The notes under the pieces: model-generated
Told to the model about the DNA's origin: nothing
The model's input: the letters and a program-made list of their open reading frames with translations, nothing else
Databases searched by the model: none
Program-made: the position numbers and the translations under genes
Shown here: one piece after another, positions 8,021 to 16,275 of the stretch
Numbering within the stretch: position 1 is the stretch's first letter
Layout: each line of letters opens with the position of its first letter
Origin: JANXVR01 sp034667405
Lineage (GTDB): Bacteria > Actinomycetota > UBA4738 > HRBIN12
Reading direction: 5' to 3'
Length of the DNA stretch: 64,000 bases
Assembly: GCA_034667405.1 (NCBI GenBank)
Contig: JAXDJX010000029.1
Location: 33,909 to 97,908 of the forward strand

Positions 8021-9351
8021 CGCGCTCCTCCCAGCCGGGCGAGCGTCTTTGCCGCAACCGGCGACCACATGATCGAGAAGTGCGGGTTCGTCGACTCGGC
8101 TCGCTGCAAGAGCGCGATGCCCGCCGCGCGGTTGCCGAGCTTCAGCTGGATCATGCCGGCGTGGAACTCGAGCAGGGCGCTCTGCGTTCCGAGCGCCAGA
8201 GCCTTCTTCGCATAGTGCGCAGCTTCCGAGAGATGGCCGGTCCGGTACAAGGCCCAGGCGTAGGCATCGGCCACCAGGATGGAATGACGCCGTCCCCACT
8301 CGGCGCGGGCGGCCTCCAGCGCTGCCGCGGGGTCACCGTGATCGGCCTGGAACAGCGCGATCTCCAGGTCCATGTTCACGCCGTTCGCGGCGAAGATCTG
8401 CTCTTCTGCGTGCAACACGTCGTACTGCTGCTGGGCCGCGATGACGTCACCGTCGGCCCTGTAGAGGTCGCCGAGCGCGATGAGGTAGTCGGGAAGCGGA
8501 TAGCGTTGCGTCGCGTCGGTGTAGTGACGGATGGCGCCGGAGAGATCCCCACGCGCCCAGGCAACCTTGCCCATCCCCGCAACCGCCGGCACGAACGTCG
8601 GGTCCAGCCCCGTCGCCCGGCGATAGGCGGCTTCCGCACGGTCCAGCTGACCGCTGTTGAAATAAAGCTCCCCGAGTTGGTTCGACGCCCACGCGGCGTC
8701 CGAACGTGATGATGCGACCTTCGCGGCGGCCTTCATCGATCGGATGGCGCCGGGGATGTCGCCCTGAAGTTCGCGCGCGTATGAGACGCGCGAATACGAC
8801 GACAGTCCCGGCAGCGTGTTCACCATCTTCTGGAACGTCGCGAACGCATCGGGGTACCGGCCGAGTTCGATCTGGGCGTCGCCGATCACGCCGTAGACGT
8901 TGCCGTTGTACGGGTCGATCGCCTTCGCGCGTTCGCCCCAGCGCAGCGCGCCGGAGAAGTCGTGTCGGGCCGCGGCCAGGGACGCCATCCCCACCATCGC
9001 GGCATAGTTCTCGTCGGTGTTGGTCGCCAGGGACGTCCGCAAGATGCCCTGTGCCTTCGGGTAGTAGGACGGGTCGGCGGTGATTCGGGCTTGCTGGACG
9101 TAGGCGAGACCCAGGTTCGCCGAGGCGCGCCAATCCCTGGGCACCGCGCGGACCCGGGCCTGTAGGTTCGAGATGGTCTGAGCGAGCGACGCGCCCGAGG
9201 GCACGAGCGCCCCGGCCTCAGCCGTGTCCGTCGTCGAACCGCCGGTGTGGGCCGACGATGCGTCGCCGCTGCGGTTGGTCAGTCCGACCGCACCGCCTAA
9301 GAACAACACGACCGCAAGACCGGTCGCACCCGCCGCTTTCCTCATATCCAT
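8017..9351 (-). CDS. Secreted or membrane-anchored TPR-repeat protein
   Basis: 444 residues. An N-terminal hydrophobic anchor (about residues 7-25) is followed by a Ser/Thr/Gly linker and a long run of tetratricopeptide repeats, visible as LGxAY, GxxxxALRWxxRAKAxDP and YRRATGLDPTFVPA patterns. It is probably a scaffold outside the membrane. Translation is coupled to the NicO-type gene (ATGA at 8017-8020). This DUF4331 - TPR - NicO order suggests one functional unit, possibly metal handling (inference). Confidence 0.85.
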   Translation of the reverse strand: MDMRKAAGATGLAVVLFLGGAVGLTNRSGDASSAHTGGSTTDTAEAGALVPSGASLAQTISNLQARVRAVPRDWRASANLGLAYVQQARITADPSYYPKAQGILRTSLATNTDENYAAMVGMASLAAARHDFSGALRWGERAKAIDPYNGNVYGVIGDAQIELGRYPDAFATFQKMVNTLPGLSSYSRVSYARELQGDIPGAIRSMKAAAKVASSRSDAAWASNQLGELYFNSGQLDRAEAAYRRATGLDPTFVPAVAGMGKVAWARGDLSGAIRHYTDATQRYPLPDYLIALGDLYRADGDVIAAQQQYDVLHAEEQIFAANGVNMDLEIALFQADHGDPAAALEAARAEWGRRHSILVADAYAWALYRTGHLSEAAHYAKKALALGTQSALLEFHAGMIQLKLGNRAAGIALLQRAESTNPHFSIMWSPVAAKTLARLGGAR

Positions 9352-9378
9352 CCCGGCTCCCCACCTCTGGAGGCGAGC

Positions 9379-9400
9379 GGCCGGCCCCGAAGGGCCGGCC
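9379..9400 (-). terminator. GC-rich hairpin with a UUCG tetraloop between the DUF4331 and TPR genes
   Basis: Nine-base-pair perfect stem GGCCGGCCC/GGGCCGGCC. On the minus-strand transcript the loop is TTCG closed by C-G, the extra-stable cUUCGg fold. No T-run follows, so it could terminate, stabilise the DUF4331 message or lower downstream expression within the operon. Confidence 0.6.
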
Positions 9401-9414
9401 CATCAACCCACTAG

Positions 9415-10824
9415 CTAGTCACCAACGTGCGGATCTGAGTCCGAACCCGACTGTGGGTAGCCCACGTACGGGAACTCGGAGTTGAACGGCACGTCGTTGT
9501 GGTTGACACCGTCACCGATCTGATCGGCGAATGCGTCATGACTCGGCAACAGCGCTCCCATGGTCACGCGGAGCGCGATGTCGATGGTGTCGTCGGTCAA
9601 GCGACGACCGTTCGGGAACCCGGCTGTGTCCCCACCCAGGGCACCGAGCGTGGAGCAGTTGCTGCTGCACGGCGGGATGTCCATGTTCAGACGGAGCATC
9701 TCAGCGGGTGTGACGTGTGTCGGTTGGTTCAACCCGTCCAGACCGGTGAGGAACACACTGATCAGGTCGGACCGCTGGATGCCGGGGGTTCCGGGATCGG
9801 AGTCCGGGGGACCACTCGGGAACGCATCCGGGTAGACACCCGCGATGAGATGCGGGAGTTCCGGATCCTGGACGGCGGGCAAGAACTGCCCGTCGTTCTT
9901 GGGCTGCGAAGCGTTGAAGTAGTCCTTCGAACCGACCGGCACGACGACCTCGTTCACGAGCGGCATACCCAGACGTGAAACCTGCACCTGGTTGCCGCTG
10001 TAGGTCTGCGTTCCGGTGTTCGTCTGAACCCGCATGCCGGGTCGAGACGCCGTCGTCCAGACGCCGATGATGCCGTCGTCCGGTCCACGCAGCTGACCCT
10101 TGGGGATCTGGAGCGCGAACGAGTTGACGCTGAACCCTGCCAACGTGTCCGTCCCGGTCTCCGAGAGGTCCGTCCCGTACAACAGGTCGAACACCCGGAG
10201 GTCCAGGAAGAACGAGTCGTCGGCCTGTCCGACCCAGCTGTAGGCCGGGTTCGTGTTGTCGCCGATACGGGTGGTAGCGGCGTCGAACAGGTCGCTGTTG
10301 TAGTGCGGCATGGAGGCGTCGCCCACGTTCGACGGAGCTACGCGTGCGTTGTCGAGCAGGACGCGACTGTTGCCACCCTTGATCCGAGTTAGGTCATACG
10401 TCTGATACACGTTGAGGTCGGGGTCGTTGAGCGACGTGACCTGGTTCGTGTTGTACAGGAACGTGTTCGGATTGCGGGTGTGGGTGGTGAAGACCCATCG
10501 GTACGTGATGTCCGAGCGGCCGTCACCGTCGTTGTCGATGTGGATGTCGTAGTTCGTGTGCTCGGCCCACTGATAGAAGTTCGGTCCGCCCGCCGGCTCT
10601 TGGAATGGGTACCAGGAGCTGATGAGCGTCACCGAGTTCGGGCGGTCCGGGCTGACGAATGCATACAGGTCGGTGCTGTCGATCTGGGGATCGGCAGCCA
10701 CCAGGGGCGCCTCACGGTGGCTGGACGCGTTCGACGCGAGTGGTGCAAGGCTGAGTGCCCCGACCCCGATCGTCGCCGCTGCCGCCATCGCGAGGATCCC
10801 TGTGCGGAACCGTGTGCGTGACAA
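9415..10824 (-). CDS. Secreted DUF4331-family protein
   Basis: 469 residues. A signal peptide (about 1-33, ending near ASNASS) is followed by the DUF4331 hallmark start SSHREAPLVAADPQIDSTD. Many Asp/Asn-rich stretches (DIHIDNDGDGRSDITYRW) look like calcium-binding loops. The family is widespread but biochemically undefined. TTG start at 10824 is preceded by GGAAGGAG at eight-base spacing. The TPR and NicO genes follow downstream. Confidence 0.85.
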   Translation of the reverse strand: MSRTRFRTGILAMAAAATIGVGALSLAPLASNASSHREAPLVAADPQIDSTDLYAFVSPDRPNSVTLISSWYPFQEPAGGPNFYQWAEHTNYDIHIDNDGDGRSDITYRWVFTTHTRNPNTFLYNTNQVTSLNDPDLNVYQTYDLTRIKGGNSRVLLDNARVAPSNVGDASMPHYNSDLFDAATTRIGDNTNPAYSWVGQADDSFFLDLRVFDLLYGTDLSETGTDTLAGFSVNSFALQIPKGQLRGPDDGIIGVWTTASRPGMRVQTNTGTQTYSGNQVQVSRLGMPLVNEVVVPVGSKDYFNASQPKNDGQFLPAVQDPELPHLIAGVYPDAFPSGPPDSDPGTPGIQRSDLISVFLTGLDGLNQPTHVTPAEMLRLNMDIPPCSSNCSTLGALGGDTAGFPNGRRLTDDTIDIALRVTMGALLPSHDAFADQIGDGVNHNDVPFNSEFPYVGYPQSGSDSDPHVGD

Positions 10825-11014
10825 GGCTGACTCCTTCCGGATAGATGCGAAGCCGCCCGCGCGATCCTCGGCAGTCCGCCTGACGAGGTCGACGCTCCCC
10901 TCCTTCCTCGCGGTGGGGCGGTCTGGCGCTGGATTCGCGCAGCGGGGGACGCCGGATCATCTCCGGGAGGAATCGTTCAGCCGGATGGTCAGAAGGGGCC
11001 GCGGGCGGCGGTGG

Positions 11015-11719
11015 TCAGGAGGCCGGAACCGGTGCGGGAGCCGGCGTCGCGCCCTGACGCGAGGCCCGCAGGAATCCCAGGAACATGATGGCGATACCCG
11101 CGGTCAGCGAACAGCAGAACAGCGCGAGCTTGCCCGTCGCGGCGAACGCCGAGCCGAACCCGGCGATCACGGTTGCCCCCAGGGCGATCCACAGGGTGCC
11201 CGTGAAGCGATCTCGCAACTCCGCTCGTCCTCGCATCTTCCAGGCCGACCACAACGCACCGAAGACCAACACGAAATAGGAGGGGTAGGAGACGTACTGA
11301 GGCAGCCGATGTGCCGGGGACCCAGCTCCGAAGACATCCTTGCCGCTCGGCAACTCCCGGGTGAGCGCGAGGGGATCGAACGACGCCCCGCGAACCGTGG
11401 CCACCGCGTAGGCCACGATGAACACCAGAACGATGTCGACAACCAGTTCGAACGTCTTGTTCCGAACCAGGAGCTGGAGCTCGCCCGCCGCCAGGAACGG
11501 CACGTTGAGCACGGCGCCGAGCGTCCAGAAGATCCCGTAAACACCCTTGGACCACTGACCCTGCGAGCCGACCGCCACAGCGACAGACGCCACGGCGTAC
11601 ATGATCAGCGAGATCGCCCAGAGCAGCTGATAGGACCGCCGGCGCTGCGCGAACTGGCGGACCAACAGTCCGGCGAACGCCAGGGCGATGACCGCGGCGA
11701 CAGCCGGGAAAACCCACAT
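11015..11719 (-). CDS. Seven-helix integral membrane protein of unknown function
   Basis: 234 residues and about seven hydrophobic helices with short polar loops, ending in a Pro/Ala-rich tail (GATPAPAPVPAS). ATG 11719 opens directly into the first helix (MWVFPAVAAVIALAFAG); the longer frame upstream is the antisense of the divergent gene. I do not recognise a family. It is divergent from the TIM-barrel gene, 39 bp away. The 190 bp downstream, before the DUF4331 gene, hold only that gene's 5' leader. Confidence 0.75.
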   Translation of the reverse strand: MWVFPAVAAVIALAFAGLLVRQFAQRRRSYQLLWAISLIMYAVASVAVAVGSQGQWSKGVYGIFWTLGAVLNVPFLAAGELQLLVRNKTFELVVDIVLVFIVAYAVATVRGASFDPLALTRELPSGKDVFGAGSPAHRLPQYVSYPSYFVLVFGALWSAWKMRGRAELRDRFTGTLWIALGATVIAGFGSAFAATGKLALFCCSLTAGIAIMFLGFLRASRQGATPAPAPVPAS

Positions 11720-11758
11720 GGCAAGAGGATAGCGGCCGTGGTGCGCTACCATCCGAGC

Positions 11759-12679
11759 ATGGCTTCCCCGGCCCCCACGATCCTCTTCTCCTCGGCGGCG
11801 TTCTTCGGGCGTCCGCTTGCTTCGACGTTCGATGCCGCCGCGGAAGCCGGCTATTCGGGCATCGAAGTGATGGTCATGAAGGACCCCGACAGCCAGGATC
11901 CTCATCGCATGCAGCGGCTCGCGGCGGACTCCGGACTGACCGTCGGTGCGCTGCACGCCCCGTGCCTGCTACTCACCCGTCGGGTCTGGGGCACCGATCC
12001 CATCCGGAAGATCTACCGCTCGATCGAGGTGGCGCAGGAGGCGGGCATCCCACTCGTCGTCGTCCACCCGCCGTACCGCTGGCAGTATGAGTACCGGGGA
12101 TGGCTAGAGGATCGCCTCGCTGGCCTCGAGGAGCGAACCGGCGTCACCGTGGCCCTCGAGAACATGTTCCCCGTGGGCAGGACACAGGAGCGCAGCGGGT
12201 TCTTGCTCCACTCCAATGCCGACATCCACGAACTGGACGGGCTGGAACATCTGGTCCTGGATACGAGCCACGCGGCCGTGGCGCGGCACGAACTGGTCGC
12301 GCTACGGCGTTCGTTCGGGCCGCGCCTGCGACACGTGCACCTGTCCGATAACGCCGGGCGCGGCTGGGATTCGCATCTTCCTCCGGGCGAAGGCGTGCTG
12401 CCGCTCGAGGGGTTCCTGAGCGATCTAGCGGCGTCGGGCTACGCCGGGGCGGTGTCGCTCGAGGTCGACCTCCGCCGGTACCTGCCCGACCGCACGGCCC
12501 TGCGGAACATCATGGTCCAGATGCGCGAGCGCAGCGAGGCCGCGCTCCATGTGCCCGGAACCGCGACGGACGATCCTGTTCCGGATGCGCCCGTTGCCGC
12601 CAACTACCGCGGGTCCCAGGGCCTGATCGCCAAGCGTTCGGCCTCGGGGAGTTCGTCCCAGCCCTCGACGTCGGCATAG
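11759..12679 (+). CDS. Sugar phosphate isomerase/epimerase-like TIM-barrel protein (xylose isomerase-like fold)
   Basis: 306 residues. Alternating strands and helices typical of the AP-endonuclease-2 / xylose-isomerase-like barrel are seen. Candidate metal or substrate positions are GALHAPCLL, VVHPPYRW, ALENMFP, LVLDTSHA, HVHLSDN and SLEVDL; the E/D/H pattern matches metal-binding sugar epimerases. ATG 11759 is 39 bp from the divergent membrane gene. The last about 25 codons overlap the convergent VOC gene by 76 bp, so the natural C-terminus could be shorter in relatives. Confidence 0.8.
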   Translation: MASPAPTILFSSAAFFGRPLASTFDAAAEAGYSGIEVMVMKDPDSQDPHRMQRLAADSGLTVGALHAPCLLLTRRVWGTDPIRKIYRSIEVAQEAGIPLVVVHPPYRWQYEYRGWLEDRLAGLEERTGVTVALENMFPVGRTQERSGFLLHSNADIHELDGLEHLVLDTSHAAVARHELVALRRSFGPRLRHVHLSDNAGRGWDSHLPPGEGVLPLEGFLSDLAASGYAGAVSLEVDLRRYLPDRTALRNIMVQMRERSEAALHVPGTATDDPVPDAPVAANYRGSQGLIAKRSASGSSSQPSTSA

Positions 12680-13104
12680 AGTTCGATCTCGATCCCGTCG
12701 GGGTCCTTCAGGTAGAGGCTGTGACTCACCGCATGATCGGCGGTGCCGGTGAGCTCGATCCCCGCTGAGGCGAGCGTCCTGAACGCGGCGCGGACGTGTT
12801 CGTCGGAGGGAAGACGGATCGCGATGTGATACAGCCCCACGCCGAACGGCGGCTGCGCGGGCGCATCCGGACCCACCTGTTGCAGCGCGAGGTCGTGATG
12901 GTTGGCGCCCGTTGCCGTGAAGAACGCCATGGCGCCGGGGATCTCGCCGATCTTCGTGAACCCGAGGAGTTCGTAGAAGGGAACGGAGACGCTCAGGTCA
13001 CGAACCCGCAAGACCACGTGCCCGATCTCCTGGGGGCTGATCGGATGATCGACGCCACCCGTCGCCTGGGTCGTCCCAACCTGTCCTTGGCCGGTCTCAC
13101 TCAT
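12604..13104 (-). CDS. VOC-superfamily (glyoxalase/dioxygenase-like) metalloprotein
   Basis: 166 residues with two beta-alpha-beta-beta-beta modules. IGHVVLRVRDLSVSVPFYE starts the first and YHIAIRLPS the second; metal ligands are likely His in IGHVV, His in YHIAI and Glu in GIEIELY. ATG 13104 is preceded by AAGGAGGAACCC, an excellent ribosome-binding site. The substrate is unknown. The 3' end overlaps the convergent TIM-barrel gene. Confidence 0.85.
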   Translation of the reverse strand: MSETGQGQVGTTQATGGVDHPISPQEIGHVVLRVRDLSVSVPFYELLGFTKIGEIPGAMAFFTATGANHHDLALQQVGPDAPAQPPFGVGLYHIAIRLPSDEHVRAAFRTLASAGIELTGTADHAVSHSLYLKDPDGIEIELYADVEGWDELPEAERLAIRPWDPR

Positions 13105-13130
13105 GGGTTCCTCCTTGCTAGCCTCTGCTG

Positions 13131-13292
13131 ATGCGCCGCCCAACGCTGATCGCCATCATCGTCCTCTTCGCGGCGCTCCTGGTCGCGGGACTGATGCAGG
13201 TCGTCATCGCCAACCGCTCGCAATCGACGTTTCAGGGTCCACAGAGTCCTGGTCAGCTTCCGTCCCTAGCAACCTCGACCCCATCGCGCTGA
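13131..13292 (+). CDS. Possible 53-residue single-helix membrane protein
   Basis: ATG 13131 to TGA 13290-13292. The peptide begins MRRPTLIAIIVLFAALLVAG, a positively charged start followed by one membrane helix, and continues with a short polar tail (NRSQSTFQGPQSPGQ...). It fills the gap between the VOC gene and the lipoprotein hydrolase. There is no good ribosome-binding site and no family match, so it could be spurious. Confidence 0.4.
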   Translation: MRRPTLIAIIVLFAALLVAGLMQVVIANRSQSTFQGPQSPGQLPSLATSTPSR

Positions 13293-13313
13293 TTCCCGAC
13301 GGACGGTTCCCGT

Positions 13314-14069
13314 TCAGCTCAGGTGACCGGACAGCCAGTCCATGACGGTGGCACGGGCGTCCGCGGCCGCTTTCCCGTACAACATCGCCGAACCGTGGTC
13401 TGTCGTGTCCAGGAACGTGAGCGTGTTCGGTGGTCCCGACTCGTCGTAGAAGGCCTGCGCATCGGCTGCAGGTCCCCTGTCTCCGCTTCCGGCCATGAAC
13501 AGGACCGGCGCCGAGATCCCGCGGATCACGTCGGGCGTCGCGGCCAGTGCACCGACTGAGGACACCGCAGCCATGGATACCACCGTCGTCACCTGATCCC
13601 CGAGTTTCGATGCAGCCACCAACGAGGCCGTCCCGCCCATACTGGAACCCACGAGCGCGATCTGCTCGGCTCCTTGGGATGCCAGGTAAGCGACCGCGGC
13701 TTCGACGTCCTGCCAGGCCAGATCGGGGTCCTTCGCGCCTTTCGAACAGCCGGCGTCCCCTCCCGGGCAGTACCCGCGCTGGTCGTACGTCAGGACCTGA
13801 TAGCCGCCCTTGGCCGCCAACTCCGGAGCGAAGCCAAACCATGAGGACTGGTCGATCGTCAGCCCGTGGGTCATGACGATCCCGGTCTTCGCACCGGCAT
13901 CCCCGAACAGCCGTCCGGACAGTTCGACGCCGTCGGACGTGGTGAACGTGACCGTTGAGGCGCCGGACAGGCTGGCCGGTGAGTACTTCTTCGGATGTTG
14001 CCCGCACGCCACAAGTGCCACGGCAGTCGCCAGCGCCAGGAGCGCTAGGGGTCTGACCGGTCGGCGCAT
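13314..14069 (-). CDS. Secreted alpha/beta-hydrolase lipoprotein
   Basis: 251 residues. The signal peptide has a lipobox-like ALVAC (Cys about residue 22), suggesting lipid anchoring. The hydrolase core has oxyanion-region MTHGLT, nucleophile elbow GSSMGG, an acid in MAGSGD and a His in TTDHGS. It is the last gene of the HTH / Clp1-like / bS22 run, 11 bp after bS22. The substrate is unknown; an esterase or peptidase role is inference. Confidence 0.85.
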   Translation of the reverse strand: MRRPVRPLALLALATAVALVACGQHPKKYSPASLSGASTVTFTTSDGVELSGRLFGDAGAKTGIVMTHGLTIDQSSWFGFAPELAAKGGYQVLTYDQRGYCPGGDAGCSKGAKDPDLAWQDVEAAVAYLASQGAEQIALVGSSMGGTASLVAASKLGDQVTTVVSMAAVSSVGALAATPDVIRGISAPVLFMAGSGDRGPAADAQAFYDESGPPNTLTFLDTTDHGSAMLYGKAAADARATVMDWLSGHLS

Positions 14070-14080
14070 GCCCGTGGGGC

Positions 14081-14182
14081 CTACTTGCCGAGTTTCATCC
14101 GCTGGTGGCGGGTGCGCTTCAGAAGCTTCTTGTGCTTCTTCTTCCGCATCTTCTTGCGGCGCTTCTTGATCAGCGACGGCAA
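14081..14182 (-). CDS. Small ribosomal subunit protein bS22 (AURKAIP1/COX24-type basic peptide)
   Basis: 33 residues, almost all Lys and Arg: LPSLIKKRRKKMRKKKHKK followed by LLKRTRHQRMKLGK. The pattern IKKRRKxMxKKKHxKLLxRTRxQRxKLGK is that of mycobacterial bS22, a 33-residue protein of the 30S subunit. The start is TTG at 14182 with AAAGG about nine bases upstream; relatives mostly use ATG. It lies 11 bp after the Clp1-like kinase gene and 11 bp before the hydrolase. Confidence 0.9.
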   Translation of the reverse strand: MPSLIKKRRKKMRKKKHKKLLKRTRHQRMKLGK

Positions 14183-14193
14183 GCCTTAGCCTT

Positions 14194-15084
14194 TCACTCG
14201 GTTCCGAAGAGGTTCCGAAGGTCGACGCGCTTTGCGCGATAGTTCGCCTCCAGACGGACGGACCCCAGTCTAAGCGCTTTCGGCGCCTCTGCCACGGGCG
14301 AGATCAAACGGAGCCCACCGTCGGCGGCCACGTGCTCCAGATAGCCGACTCCGGTGAATCCTCCCCCGCCGTCGGAGAGTCCGACCATGAGCCGGTCGAG
14401 TTCCTTCAGGTCGAACAGGGGCGGCAAGGTCGGCATGAACACCGTGGGCTTGACCCGGAACCGGTGGAGGTCCCCGGCGAAGTAGCGAGACATCTGGCGT
14501 TCGCGTTGGGCCATGCGGTCCTCGACGCTGGAGGGCTCCACGCGTGGATGGATGGGCAGCGTGACCGCGTCGATCCCGAAGAACCGTTCGATGACCCCGA
14601 GGACGGGGTCGAGTTCCTCCCCGCGCTGCAGCGCCACGATCAGGTCGGGTTCGAGGGCGTCGACCTTGTAGTACTTGACCAGCTGGCCACTGATCCCGCC
14701 GACAACGCCGCCGGTATCGACCACCACGAGATCGGCGCCCTGCGACAGGGCAAGATCCCGCAGACGCGCCAGCGCCCCGACGAGCGGCAGGAGGTGATCC
14801 GCCGGGCTGGTCGACCCGACGAACCCGAGATGATCGGCCTCAGCCAGTCGGTCGAACGTGAGGTCGTCCACGGATCGGATGTGTTTCATGCCAACCGTCG
14901 CCGGTGGTCCCACGGTCTTCTGGCTCACATCCGCGTCCAGGTAGGCGACCGAACGGCCCACGTGGAGCGCATAGGCCGCGGTGGCGCGGGCCAGCGTGGA
15001 CTTGCCGGCATCCAGCCCACCCAAGAACAAGACCGTCGTGGCGTCTCTGGCGGCTCGGTCCACGAGCCGGTCGTGTTCGTTCAC
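14194..15084 (-). CDS. Clp1/Grc3-like P-loop protein, putative polynucleotide 5'-hydroxyl kinase
   Basis: 296 residues. Walker A is GGLDAGKST (about residues 22-30). Family signatures follow in order: LDADVSQKTVGPPATVGM (compare the LDxDxGQxxxGPPG pattern of Clp1/Grc3), GFVGSTSPADH (lid region) and VVVDTGGVVGGISG. This order matches the Clp1 P-loop domain of RNA/DNA 5' kinases. The C-terminal about 100 residues form a smaller beta-rich domain. Eukaryotic Grc3/Nol9 acts in pre-rRNA processing and Clp1 in tRNA and mRNA processing. Here the gene sits directly upstream of ribosomal protein bS22. Kinase activity is inferred, not shown. Confidence 0.8.
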   Translation of the reverse strand: MNEHDRLVDRAARDATTVLFLGGLDAGKSTLARATAAYALHVGRSVAYLDADVSQKTVGPPATVGMKHIRSVDDLTFDRLAEADHLGFVGSTSPADHLLPLVGALARLRDLALSQGADLVVVDTGGVVGGISGQLVKYYKVDALEPDLIVALQRGEELDPVLGVIERFFGIDAVTLPIHPRVEPSSVEDRMAQRERQMSRYFAGDLHRFRVKPTVFMPTLPPLFDLKELDRLMVGLSDGGGGFTGVGYLEHVAADGGLRLISPVAEAPKALRLGSVRLEANYRAKRVDLRNLFGTE

Positions 15085-15147
15085 TGTGTGCCCTCTCCGC
15101 AGCCGCGGAGGTCCGGGCCGTGCGTGCGCGCAGGCGATGCGCCGGCG

Positions 15148-15372
15148 TCAACCGGCTTGCGTGAACCGCCCGTTCAGGTACGTATGGATGTCTTGTTCCC
15201 TCAGTCGGTAGCTCTTTCCTACGCGAAGCGAGGGCAGCTCGCCGGTCTTGATCAATCGGTAGACGGTCATCCTGGATACGCGCAAGAGGTCTGCGACCTC
15301 ACTCACGGTCAATAGTCGAACCTCGTGGAACGTGTCTCTCCTCACGATGGGCGCGATTCTAGGGGAATCCAC
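15148..15372 (-). CDS. Excisionase/BldC-family helix-turn-helix DNA-binding protein
   Basis: 74 residues. LLTVSEVADLLRVSRMTVYRLIKTG followed by RVGKSYRL and DIHTYLNG is the MerR-like single-domain HTH of excisionase/BldC-type proteins. In mycobacteria a protein of this type is encoded just before bS22 (from memory, Rv0500A-Rv0500B). Here the Clp1-like gene is interposed. ATG 15372 was used; the first 15 residues are not part of the fold. The gene is 63 bp upstream of the Clp1-like gene. Confidence 0.85.
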   Translation of the reverse strand: MDSPRIAPIVRRDTFHEVRLLTVSEVADLLRVSRMTVYRLIKTGELPSLRVGKSYRLREQDIHTYLNGRFTQAG

Positions 15373-15426
15373 ACCACCCCGATACCCCCCAAAGACCTAG
15401 ACGGGCGAACTAGGGACCCGACCGGG

Positions 15427-16245
15427 TCAGGGAGCCACGATTGCTTGGAAGCAGGGCCAGTACGCGCCGGGATCCACGTGATCGTCCATGAGGATCACCT
15501 GCTCGGTTCGACCTGCGGCCTTGGCGACCAGAAGCGCAGGGTCGTTCACGTCGGCGATGCTGATCGTCTCGACGCCGGCGTTGATGGCGGCCCCGGCGAA
15601 GCCGTGATCGGCGACCACCAGGTCCGGCGTGGCCTCCTCGAGCATGCGCCGAACCGCCTCGGGGAAGTGCGTGTGGCGAGGTTCCCGCCCGTCGGTAAGC
15701 ATCGCGACGCCGTCCCAGTGGTCGATGAACCAGTCGTGATCGAGGTGGGGTTCGCGCCAATGAACGCCGTGTGCGGCCCTGACCACCCGAGCGCCATCGG
15801 ACAGCCAGCCGTCGAGCGCGTGATAGAGGAGCGCGAGACCCACGGGGTGCCCGGTGGCGAGCAACACGGACTCCCCTCGTTCCCGCGCCTCGCGCAATCG
15901 CCGGCCCGCGGCCCTGCATGCCAGGACGATGGGCTCCGGGCGGATGTCGACGGGGCCGAACCTGGCGTCTCGATCGATAGGCGCGCCGGCGGCCGTTTCG
16001 ACCAACGTGAGGACATCGTCGAGCGAAAAGCCCGCTGCGACGCCCGGCATGCCGAACTCCTTGTCGGTGTCCCCATCGATGAGCATGCGGGCGTTGTTCC
16101 GGACGTTGTCGAGGGGGTGCGACGCCGTGCCGGCAACCTGGCCGTCCAACAGAGCTGCCGAGAGTTCGCCGTCCGAGACGGTCCTTGGGACCCAGCGATC
16201 ATCCAGACCGGGGAGACGGCGGACGTGGGCTTCGATAACGTCCAT
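15427..16245 (-). CDS. Actinobacterial phosphatase-like protein
   Basis: 272 residues. The motifs TGHPVGLALLYHALDGW, VADHGFAGAAINAG and SIADVNDPALLVAKAAGR followed by VILMDDHV correspond to a conserved family annotated as phosphatase in Streptomyces and relatives. I cannot assign a substrate. ATG 16245 is given; ATG 16257 is also in frame. It is divergent from the SDR gene at 16276. A much longer frame upstream (to 17337) is antisense to real genes. Confidence 0.7.
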   Translation of the reverse strand: MDVIEAHVRRLPGLDDRWVPRTVSDGELSAALLDGQVAGTASHPLDNVRNNARMLIDGDTDKEFGMPGVAAGFSLDDVLTLVETAAGAPIDRDARFGPVDIRPEPIVLACRAAGRRLREARERGESVLLATGHPVGLALLYHALDGWLSDGARVVRAAHGVHWREPHLDHDWFIDHWDGVAMLTDGREPRHTHFPEAVRRMLEEATPDLVVADHGFAGAAINAGVETISIADVNDPALLVAKAAGRTEQVILMDDHVDPGAYWPCFQAIVAP

Positions 16246-16275
16246 GGTTCGGGCCATGGTACGGGAGGCTGGGTC

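Noticed and set aside
10622..12679. 685-codon plus-strand open frame
   Set aside because: The region before 11759 is antisense to the DUF4331 and membrane protein genes; only the TIM-barrel part is real.
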